A stretch of DNA of 64,000 nt, from the NCBI GenBank assembly GCA_003255025.1, contig QANY01005609.1, positions 43,250 to 107,249 of the forward strand. Direction: 5' to 3'. Positions 55,441 through 64,000 of the stretch are shown one piece after another. The translations under genes were made by a program, and so were the position numbers. Source of the stretch: Datisca glomerata. Lineage: Eukaryota; Streptophyta; Magnoliopsida; Cucurbitales; Datiscaceae. The notes under the pieces are model-generated. The model was not told the DNA's origin, did no database searches, and saw only the letters and a list, made by a program, of their open reading frames with translations. Every line of letters begins with the position of its first letter. Positions within the stretch are counted from its first letter, which is position 1.

Positions 55441-57110
55441 CATGCTATAAAATTTTTGCAGCTGTTTTCTTAATAAAAAATGACCACCACATGCTGAACT
55501 ATGACACTATCAACTTCACTCTCTGGAATGCATCGTCTCATAATTTGATCAGGACAATATTTCAATAGATAATGATGAACCCAATAGAAATTTCTTACCT
55601 CAATCAGAAACTTACGCTTATCATGTGCACTCCAAATAGATGGAACTTCATCATATACTAAATAATTGACAATATGCGCATAACTGGAACTTGTGTAACA
55701 GTGAACAGATGTTCATCAAGAAAATCATCATGGATTGGTGGATCATCAACAAATTCATTGAACTGCAGGCGAGACAGGTGATCTATCACTATATTTTCAA
55801 CACCCTTTTTATCCTTAATTATCAAATCAAATTTTTGTAGTAAGTAAAATCCAACGACTCAGCCAGGCCTTAGAATCCTTCTTTGAAAGAAGGTATTTCA
55901 GAGCTACATGGTCAATAAAAATAGTAATGGGAGAGCCAATCAAATAAGCACAAAATTTAACAAAAGCAAAAACTACAGCTAACAGTTCTTTTTTAGTAGT
56001 AGAATAATTTATCTATGCATTATTTAAAGTGTTGCTAGCATAGTAAACGACAAAAGGCTTCCCTTCTCTTCTTTGTCCTAAGATAGCTCCTACAGCAAAG
56101 TTGCTTGCGTCATATATAATCTCAAAAGATAAATTCCAATCAGGTGGTTGTATTATTAGGGTAGTAGTGAGTTTAGAAGTAAGTGCTTGAAAGCATTCTC
56201 ACACTCTTGATTCCATTTAAACTTAATATCTTTTATAAGGAGATTACACAATGGTCTAGCTATAGTGGGAAAATTTTATATAAACCTTCTATAAAATCCG
56301 GCATGTCCAAGAAAGGACCTCACATCCTTAACAGACTTAGGGGTGGGTAATTTTGAATTACCCACCTCTATCCCATTTTCAGAAATAACATGCCCTAAAA
56401 ACAATCTCAGAAGATACCATAAAATGACATTTTTTCCAATTCAGCACAAGTCACCTTTCTTCACACCTAGTCAAAATAGCTTTTAAATTCAGCAAACATA
56501 AATAAAACGAATCACCTAAAACAGTCAGATCATCCATATAACTTCCATAGATTTTTCAACTATGTCACTGAAAATGCTCATCATGCATATTTGAAATATA
56601 GCATGTACATTACACGAACCAAATGGCATACGACGAAAGGCATAAGTACCAAAAAGACATGTAAAAGTATTTTTATCTTAGTTTCTAAAGAAATCTCAAT
56701 TTGATAATATTTGAATAACCATATAAAAGCAAGAGAAGTGATGACCTGCAACACGTTCTAAATTTGATTAATGAATGGGAGAGGGAAGTGATCTTTACAG
56801 GTAGCCGAGTTTAATTTTCTATAATCAATACATATGCGCCACCCAATAACTACCCTTGTTGGAACATCTATTCCATCCTCATTTGTAGCAACAGTTACCC
56901 CAGATTTCCTAGGTACCACTTGAGTAGGACTAACCGTACTATCAAATATCAGATAAATGATTCATGCATCTAATAATTTCAATACTTCATTTTAACTTCT
57001 TTCATTATAGGATTGAGTCTTCTTTGGGGGTGTCTCTTAGGGTTACTACCTTCCTCTAAATGGATCCTATGGGAACATATCAATGGGGTTATACCTTTGA
57101 TATCAGCTAT
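55441..57110 (-). pseudogene. RT and RNase H of the minus-strand Athila-like element
   Basis: No long frame remains. On the minus strand near 56930-56810 a readable stretch gives VVPRKSGVTVATNEDG and WRICIDYRKLNSATCKDHFPLPF, the entry of the gypsy RT palm. Near 56640-56560 MPFGSCNVHAIFQICMM is a decayed MPFGLxNAPATFQRCM box. RNase H traces (FVVYYASNTLN-like and ETIYDASNFAVG-like text) lie at about 56010-56120. Stops and frameshifts are frequent. Confidence 0.7.
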
Positions 57111-57617
57111 GGTCCAACCTAATACAGATTTATGTTCTCTTAATAGATTAATCAATTACTCACTTTGTAAAGTACTGTACTAGGCTCAGAAGAAATAATA
57201 ACTGGAAAGGTATCACCTGATATCAAAAATGCATATTTAAGTTCTCTAGTTAGTGGAGCAAGATTGACATTCAGAATCTCAATGGTGGACGGCTTCATAT
57301 CCTATCTTTCTCGTGGCAGCTCCTCGAAGCGTGGTTGCCAAAATCTTGGTGTCCTATTCTGTGAAACATAAAAAAATGACAGAGACATCAACATTGTTAT
57401 TAGGATAAAACAAAGTTTCAAAATATAATCACAAAGAAGATATTCTAAAGAATCAAATTTCTCCTTTTATGCGTCTCCTCTAGTAGAGTGTCTATCTGTT
57501 GAAAGATAACATTCATCTTCTTCTTGTGGCTATCTTCCAACAGGAAAGATATTCACTTCTAATGTCATATTCCCAAACGATAGCTTCACCAAACCATTCT
57601 TGCAATTTATAAGAGTA

Positions 57618-58118
57618 TTAGAAGTAGCAAGAAAATGTCGACTTAGAATCCATATCAACCATAGACTGTGTGTCTAAAACCAAAAAATTAAGAGGATAAC
57701 AAAATTTATCAATCCGTAGTAAAATATATTCAATTATTCCCCTCAGTCTTCTTATTGAATGATCAGCCAAGTGCAGAACCATATATGTGGGCTTGATTTC
57801 TCCAAGACTTAACTGCAAGTAAATAGAGTAGAGCATTAGATTAACACTTGACCCTAGATCTAATAAAGCTTGACTAACCTTACAATTTCCAATCTGAGAG
57901 GTTATTGCAGGGCATCCTGGATCTTTATATTTCAGAGACATCTTTTGCTCAATCACTGCACTCACTTGTTCCATCAGAAATGCAGTTTTTTTAACATGAT
58001 ACTTCCTCTGTATTGTGCATAAATCCTTGATCACTTTTTCATAAGCTAGTATTTGTTGAATCATATGCAACAAAGGAAGATTAATGGCTACATTCTTCAA
58101 GTATTCTAAAATCTCACA
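57618..58118 (-). pseudogene. Protease region of the minus-strand Athila-like element
   Basis: Open frame of 160 codons: a linker (MKNVAINLPLLHMIQQILAYEKVIKDLCT) leads into ALLDLGSSVNLML, where the usual D-(L)-G-A/S-S box of Athila proteases is kept, then SLGEIKPTYMVLHLADHSIRR and GIIEYILLRIDKFCYPLNFLVLD. This is the best preserved part of the element. Confidence 0.85.
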
Positions 58119-59652
58119 TTAAATTTTCCTATTTTTTCCATCAGGACACAGAGCTTGTGGAAAGGGCACTAGAACCTTGTATCTTTGTCCACCTTCTTCT
58201 TTAAGTGCTTTTTCTTTACCACTTGGTAGAATTGGTTCTTCTAGAATCTTACCACTTCGAATGGTGATGGCATTGACATCTTTGACATTTTGTGAACTAG
58301 AAGTAAATGCGTGTATCATGTGTTGCCCTTATGTATTGGACTAAGGTTGTGCTGGAAATTTTCCATGTTCCAGCACAGATAAAGAACTAGTTAGTTTAGA
58401 CATTTGGTTCTTCATTTCCTTGTTCTCCTCCACTACCTTTGAGAGCACGGTCTCAATTATTGGTTTTATTTTATGCATTCATAAATGCTTGTAAGCTATC
58501 CTATAAGTATCTCTTAACCGGTGGTGCGCTATATTGAGGAGCAGGATAAGACATGGGAGGTTGTGCTCCAAGATTCCATGAATTGCTAGACTATCCATGT
58601 TGATTGGTATCTGGCTTCCAACTAAATTTTGGATGATTTTTCCATCCAAGATTGTAAGTCTTAGAATAAGGCGAGTATGGTTTCCTATATGTCCCAATGG
58701 CATTACATTGCTCCTCATATATCCCTCACATCTTATTCAAAGTAGGACATTCTTGAGCTGAGTGATTTACCCTGTGACACATAAAAAACATCATGTGATT
58801 AAACTCGAGCAACTACTTAGGTATCTCTAGTGTCTTTGGTTTTAAGAGCCTACAGATCCCTTATTAAGATTGCTACTTGAGCCTTAAGATTCTCTTCTTC
58901 CCTTAGATGATAAACTTCAGTTGTTTTGCTTGCGCTATCAGTAGCACTTGGGCCTGTCCATGTATGTGCTTTCTCGGCTAACTCATTCTAATAATCCATA
59001 TCTTCTTCTAGATCCTTGTGAAGAAAATCTCCATTACACATCATCTCAATAAAAATAGTTTAAATATAGTTTACAACTCTTTGTCTCTCACATCTGCGAG
59101 TCCCTCATAAAAATAGTTTACCAAGTGTCAACTTTCGAACACTTAATGAGAACACAAGTTCAACAACTCTTTCAATCTTTCCCAAGCTTGGTATAATATT
59201 TCACTGTCCTTCTGAGAGAATGATGAAATTTGTCTCTTTATGTTGTTGGTCTTATGATGTGGGAAGTACTTCTTGAAAAATACTTGTGTCATCTCCCCTC
59301 AATTGCCTATTGGTCTTGGTCTCAAAGAATACAACCAACTTTTCGATTTCACTATTAAGGAGAAGGGGAAAAACTTCAATCTTATAGAATCTGCACTTTC
59401 AGATCGGCTATAAAGAGTAAATATTACCTCTTCAAATTCCCTAATATGTACGTAAGGCTTTTCATTCTCTAAACCATGGAAGGTAGGTGATAAATGAATC
59501 ATTCCCCGTATGAGCTCTTGATGTGGAGTATTGACGGGAAACATTATGCATGATGGTATAGCCGTACGAGTATGATGTAATTAATCTCTCAAAGATTTTA
59601 CAACATTTTCCTCTACTCCAGCATTTTGCTCCAATGCTTCGTCTGAATTCAT
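58119..59652 (-). pseudogene. gag of the minus-strand Athila-like element
   Basis: The probable start is the ATG at 59652 (MNSDEALEQNAGVEEN), soon hit by a stop. 59299-59544 carries PTFHGLENEKPYVHIREFEEV and RLKFFPFSLIVKSKSWLYSLRPRPIGN, and matching text continues in later frames (TQVFFKKYFPHHKTNN near 59270). A zinc-knuckle relic (MCHRVNHSAQEC) lies near 58770. The C-terminal part is 58119-58319 (NVKDVNAITIRSGKILEEP). Confidence 0.8.
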
Positions 59653-60187
59653 GTTGTTACCTAGAAATAAGTCAAACAATAAAGTAGTAGTCAATGATTC
59701 AAGTGAACAATTAGAAGTAGGTGATTTAGATCCCTTCGCAAATCTTCCCAATTTATCTCTATATCTTTTCTTATTCCGGCATTCACCATGATAAGTTTTT
59801 TTATTGTATTTTATTTTAATAAAATATAAAAAATAGAAAAATATAATATGTAGAAAAAAAGAAAGAAAAAAATCAGCAACTAATATAAACTAAAAATAAC
59901 AATAAAATAACAAAACTAAAATGGATAACTATCTTGAAGTTAATATTGTTTAAATCAATCTTTTTTTATTTTGAATTTCTTTTAATAGACTAAAGACCCA
60001 ATAATTGAAATACTAAAAAGAAGAATTTTTTTTTAAATTTAAAAAAACACTAAACCTATGGCTATGGCAACAAGAACTTTATTTGAATTTTTTTAAAATT
60101 AAAAATAAAATTGTATGTAAAGGAACAAAGAACAAAGTTATCACTTTTGATGAACTCGCTAAATTTTCTTGTGTTGATGACGTTTCC

Positions 60188-60206
60188 CCGACAGCGGCAC
60201 CAAATT
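60188..60206 (-). other. PBS of the minus-strand Athila-like element
   Basis: On the minus strand TTTGGTGCCGCTGTCGGGG lies a few bases after the 5' LTR end. TTTGGCGCCGTTGCCGGGG-type sites, usually assigned to tRNA-Asp, are standard in Athila-like elements. Confidence 0.75.
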
Positions 60207-60213
60207 TTGATTT

Positions 60214-61453
60214 TGGTCAAAGTATACCAGCGGTAATTGCAATATAGATTGAGGTGTCAATCCCACAAAGAAGGGTCGTATAATAAGAAATAGTCAATTA
60301 AAAAAATCAACAATAACTAATGAAGAAGAAAATATGATATGTATTAGGAACGTAAAGGTAAAATTGACTAATAACAATAATAAAACTGGCAAGCCATCGG
60401 GAATCCCTTTCAATCTTAATTTCTCTATTTCTCACTTTGATTCATAATGATAACTCAGTTGCTTGTTTCATATCTCAATCAAACAATCAGAAAATATTTA
60501 GTTGAAGACTATAAAAATAAAAAATATATATGATAGGGTGAAAATATTTTCTGTGAATTTATACTCAGAATTATCTTACGAATTATCTAAAATCGATAAT
60601 ATATCATACGCCAATATTATAGTAAAAGATCAATATGTAAATACAAACACCAATAATAATTATAAATTGAATCATTCAAATAAACAAAGCCTGGCTCAAT
60701 TTATATAGAAGAAGATAATCCCTAAACTAAAAAGAGTTTTATGAATAATAAAGAGTTTAACCTTAAAAAATCTAAAAGTTAACAACATCAAACGATCACG
60801 TTTGAGATAGAGAAAACTAGACTTGAATGATCATTCCAAGGCTTGCTTGGTGACTTAGCCTGATATGTGATTCATCTTTGTCAAGGTTTCTTGATAGGAA
60901 AATAGCATGTTTTTTGTGGTCTTTTTTGCTGTCTCTCATCCAAAAATTGTCCAAAATAAGCCTAAAATATTATATTTATACACTAGGGTTTGTCAAGGAT
61001 AAAATAGGGACCAAAATAGCAACAAATTCCTTAATTTGTGCCAGCGTCATGACGATAACTAATCTATCCCAGGATGCGCGCACTAGCGTCGCGACGCTGG
61101 GCATTCTGTCCCACCATGCGCGCTAGCGTCGTGACGCTGGGCATTCAGTCCTAGCATGCGCCCCTTTACCATTTTTTATCCTACTTTTTGTCTTTGAAAT
61201 CTTCTAAAATCATCCCAAGTGCACTTGAGTTCCTTGCCTACAAAATTAAAGCAAAGACAAGCATAAAATCTAGCAATAGATCTCTCAAGAACCAATAAAG
61301 TTCAAATTAAAAGTGTCTAAAATATGAAGTGAACACACTCATCAAAATGATATATTGCCAAATAATGATAATAAAAATATCACAATAAACCAAATTTATT
61401 GACAAATATCTCAGATAAATCAATATTTAATTCACACTTTCTGGCACTTATCA
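60214..61453 (-). repeat. 5' LTR of the minus-strand Athila-like element
   Basis: 1,240 bp; on the minus strand starts TGATAAGTGCC at 61453 and ends ...GGTATACTTTGACCA. It holds the perfect palindrome AGCGTCGCGACGCT at 61085-61098. Confidence 0.85.
61040..61165. repeat. CpG-rich palindromic cluster in the Athila-like LTR
   Basis: Three CGTC(G/A)(C/T)GACG-type words within 100 bp separated by TGCGCGC; the counterpart in the other LTR (52880-53010) shows the same words with C-to-T and G-to-A changes at CpG sites. Confidence 0.8.
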
Positions 61454-62075
61454 ATGTGTTTGATGATTTTTTTTGAGTATATATATGATAAATCGATTTG
61501 AAAGATGCTAGAATTAAGGTTGTAATTAATGCTAAAAATTAAAATTTGAAATACCTAATCTACGTGTTTGATATTTTTTGGGTACATCAGAGGTATATTG
61601 ATGATATACTGATTTGAAATTTGATTTACCATGATCGTTCAACAAGTAACATATTGACTTACCACAACCCTTCAAAAATTAAAATTTGGTAAACTGATGA
61701 TTTTTCGAGTATATCAGAAGTATTGATAATGTTATTAGTTTGAGAGAACATTTCTTTAACAAACTCTAGTGTATATTAAGGAAAGTATAATCAATCATTA
61801 ATTATCTTCTAATTTAATTAAAAAGAAAAATTAATGAAATAACATTTGAATTAGAAAACATTAAATACCCTATTTTTAATTAATTAAAAAGGACCTAACA
61901 AATCAAATCACGATAATTGTCAAACTATAATTTCGTCAACAGATAATTGATGACGTGACAAGAAAATTTTTTTATTTACGTAAAGTTTGAAAAAACTGTT
62001 ATTTCTTAAAATTAGTTTTCAAAAATTATCTATTAGTTGTAATTTCTTAAATTACTATCACTACAATGTTAAAGG

Positions 62076-63275
62076 GGAGGATTAGTGGAAACTTAGACCT
62101 CTTTACACGAACAATTTTATTTTATTTCAATCTTACCTAAGTTACTAGTAAATAATAATTATAATTAATAACTAGTTAGAACTTAATCATTATCGTTAAT
62201 AACTAATTAATTAGAATGAAGAAATAAATATTTTAGACAATTTTTTTCTCTTTATTTCCAAAATGACCTAATTACGTGTGGTTGTGATTGATTAATCTTT
62301 CATCAAGTATATAAAATATAATTATAATCAATAATATAAAAACGTTAACAAATTTTAGTAATTGTTCTTGGGTTATATTCAATCCATTCATTCAAATTGT
62401 TTATTTGTTACTGTAATACTTCTTAAATGTTTGCATTGTTATATGAATCCATCAAAGTAACAATAAAAAAATGGTAGCTTTTTTAGTTACCAATTTCACT
62501 TTTACTTACTAATTGAGTTAGTTGTACCCTTTATAACTTTCATTTGAAAATATATACTCATTTCTCAAATATAAGAAATCTATGACCGACAAAATCAAAT
62601 CAAAGAAGCTATTTGACCCAATGGAGCTCTCAAATCAACACTCATTTTTCAAATGAAAGTCTTCTCCGTTATATGCTCATTTTTTTGCTTCCTCTTCATC
62701 TTGCTTCTTCTCTATTCTCTCTTCTTCTTCTTTAATGAGGTTTGCTTCTTCTTTAATGGAGTGTTTATCTTTAGCAAGACTCACCCTCTGATTCTTCTTC
62801 TTCAGAAACGCACTCAAGAAAACCGTACTTCTTCTTCAGCGAAAGCCACCGACCGATTCTTCTTCTTCTTCAGAGACGCACTCAGTTACTCATTCTTCTT
62901 TTTTTGACGTAGAAAGGAATTGATGCCCCGTTCTTATTCTTATTCTTTCGTCTTTCCTTGTACCTCATAATTAAAACTTTTTTTAGTACAAAAAATTGGG
63001 GGAAAATTCATTAGCGTTTAAAAAATCAAACATTTTTCTATACTGGGCTTGGGGGAGCTGTCTAGGGTGTGAAAAGCACTTCTTTTCTTTGTACAAAACA
63101 AAATTTAATTTTATAAATATCAATTTAAATAGTTGTGGATTCTGGGTTTAGCTTGAAGTTCTTGTAAAATGAAAGTCGTTATTCATATGGTTGTGCATTT
63201 TGTGTATTTAGATACGTTTAGATGATTATAATCTTCTACATCACTGGATTGCTTGACGCTTGTGATAACCATATG
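62076..63275. other. Unassigned AT-rich region with a CT-rich patch
   Basis: No gene found. 62640-62910 is CT-rich with TTCTTCTTC runs and gives an 84-codon open frame of almost only Phe, Leu and Ser, which I do not consider a gene. Confidence 0.4.
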
Positions 63276-63915
63276 TATCTATTGGTTACTTGAATGGTTC
63301 AAGTAGTTATTTATGACTACTTGAACTGCTCAAGTAGTCATTTTGATTCTGACAGTAAGTAATCAAGTGAATAGGTGACTACTTGAAGAGTTCAAGTAGT
63401 TGTTTATGATTACTTAAACCTTTCAAGTAGTCATTTTGATTATGACCGTTAGTAATCCAATGAACAAGTGACTACTTCAAGGGGTTCAAGTGAGTACGCA
63501 AATAGAATGATCGACTAGTAAGTTTGTTGCTTGACGATGATCATGTTGTAAGATGTCAAAAGAGCACGAATGAGTATTTTATGAACTTTGTTATTTTAAG
63601 GTACTCTGAATATCACACCTTAAAAGATCGTAGCCTCCATGTACAAGTTTTTTCAGCACAAACAATCACCAACAGTATCGGTGTGGATTTGAAGACTTGA
63701 AGGGTCAAAGTAATTTTTTATGACTACTTCAACCTATTAAGTATTTATTTGTATTCTGCAGTCAGTAAATCAGAGATCAGGTTGCTCTTGAAGGGTTCAA
63801 ATAGTTTTTTAAGACTACTTGAACCCTTCAAGTAGTTTTTTTCTACCAGTCAACAACCTAGACATCAGGTTACTACTTGAAGGGTTCAAGTAGTTGTTTA
63901 CTACTTGAAGGGTGA
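63276..63915. repeat. Array of dispersed 23-bp palindromes
   Basis: At least eight copies of a word close to ACTACTTGAAGGGTTCAAGTAGT, or its complement, occur near 63282, 63319, 63379, 63409, 63471, 63725, 63815, 63868 and 63900 (the last partial). Arms CTACTTGAA/TTCAAGTAG are inverted repeats around 3-4 variable bases. Spacers of 6 to 230 bp also share words (CATTTTGATTxTGACxGT). No coding frame. Confidence 0.85.
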
Positions 63916-64000
63916 GGAGGAGGAGGAGGAGGAAGAGGAGGAGGAGGAGGACGAGGGGGAGGAGGAGGAGGAGCGGGAGGAGGAGCGGGAGGAGGAGGAG
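63910..64000. repeat. GGA-rich purine tract at the window edge
   Basis: Imperfect (GGA)n with GAC, GAA and GCG interruptions, continuing past the end of the window. If read in frame it could encode Gly-Gly or Glu runs, but no gene context is visible. Confidence 0.9.

Larger units (their letters stand above)
52044..61453 (-). mobile_element. Full-length Athila-like gypsy element, minus strand
   Basis: 9,410 bp with LTRs at 52044-53304 (3') and 60214-61453 (5'), a PBS, and gag, protease, RT, RNase H and integrase from right to left. All genes are decayed. It lies within the right arm of the fold-back element; the flanks (…GGATGTAATTCA and ATGTGTTTGATGA…) are both fold-back tandem units. No clean 5-bp duplication is visible at these ends, perhaps because of small deletions. 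Confidence 0.85.
50463..62075. mobile_element. Large fold-back element, interrupted by an Athila-like element
   Basis: Left arm about 50463-51412; right arm about 51790-52043 plus 61454-62075, reverse-complementary over almost 900 bp. Matches include TCTTGTCACGTCATCAA (50577) against TTGATGACGTGACAAGA (61947), and CTAATTCAAATGTTATTT (50737) against AAATAACATTTGAATTAG (61839). The inner part of each arm consists of ~120-bp tandem units with ATATCAxxTATATACC and GATATACCC...AAAATCATCAAACACACC. A ~375-bp unique spacer (51413-51789) separates the arms. Without the retrotransposon the unit would be about 2.2 kb. No transposase is present and end duplications were not found. Confidence 0.75.

Noticed and set aside
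60502..61126. Plus-strand frames of 68 and 82 codons
   Set aside because: They are chance frames in the 5' LTR of the minus-strand Athila-like element.
62653..62907. 84-codon open frame rich in Phe and Leu
   Set aside because: It is the translation of a CT-rich low-complexity tract, with no domain and a biased composition.
63276..63915. Regular palindromic repeats resembling a CRISPR array
   Set aside because: Spacers are of very unequal length and partly related to each other, the repeat core varies, there are no cas genes, and the surroundings are clearly plant nuclear DNA.

Overview
This is a gene-poor, AT-rich stretch of a plant nuclear genome, most likely a eudicot; I cannot name the species. 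The evidence is plant-type LTR retrotransposons of both superfamilies (Ty1/copia and Ty3/gypsy, including Tat/Ogre-like elements with an archaeal-type second RNase H and Athila-like elements), plant telomere-type TTTAGGG repeats, plant mobile domain (PMD) coding sequence, and a fragment that looks like a plant subtilase first exon. I see no intact host protein gene and no rRNA or tRNA gene. Nearly all coding similarity belongs to decayed transposable elements with many stops and frameshifts.

Layout. 1-300: short direct repeats. 301-1468: an inverted LTR fragment, head to head with a truncated 5' LTR (1471-2412). 2413-12622: rest of a Tat/Ogre-like gypsy element (PBS, ORF1 relic, gag, RT-RNase H, second RNase H, integrase, a 74-bp tandem array, PPT, 2.16-kb 3' LTR). 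Its 5' LTR carries a block of telomere repeats. 12623-13158: 3' tail and LTR of a copia element. 13172-13797: a Mutator-like MITE with a 10-bp target duplication. 14382-14468 and 15729-15962: possible host-gene relics (an orphan exon and a subtilase N-terminus). 16457-17022: another minus-strand fragment of the same Tat LTR family. About 17440-24811: an Athila-like element lacking polymerase genes, split by a 2,000-bp solo LTR of the Tat family. 24812-26370: G-rich tract and unassigned DNA.

26370-30754: a minus-strand copia element (RNase H, RT, integrase, gag), cut in gag by a plus-strand copia element with 1.86-kb LTR (30755-36905) whose gag has an internal 79-residue duplication. 36900-39628: the 3' end of another Tat-type element (antisense PMD reading frame, 64-bp minisatellite, PPT, LTR). 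40178-40549: a nearly complete hairpin MITE. 41339-46451: a structurally complete minus-strand copia element with a perfect 5-bp target duplication. 46457-48900: unassigned DNA and a pyrimidine/CpG-rich segment that may be an exon. 49198-50086: a hAT-type MITE. 50463-62075: a very large inverted-repeat (fold-back) unit whose right arm is interrupted by a full-length minus-strand Athila-like element (52044-61453). 62076-64000: low-complexity DNA, an array of dispersed 23-bp palindromes and a GGA-rich tract running off the end.

The elements do not work together; the window is a record of nested insertion, truncation and decay. The best leads are structural: the telomere tract inside an LTR, the large fold-back with its own tandem units, the shared CpG-rich palindromes in two Athila-like LTR families, the antisense PMD frame, and the palindrome array near the right edge. 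I do not see a clear new gene system. All calls come from reading the sequence without database searches.
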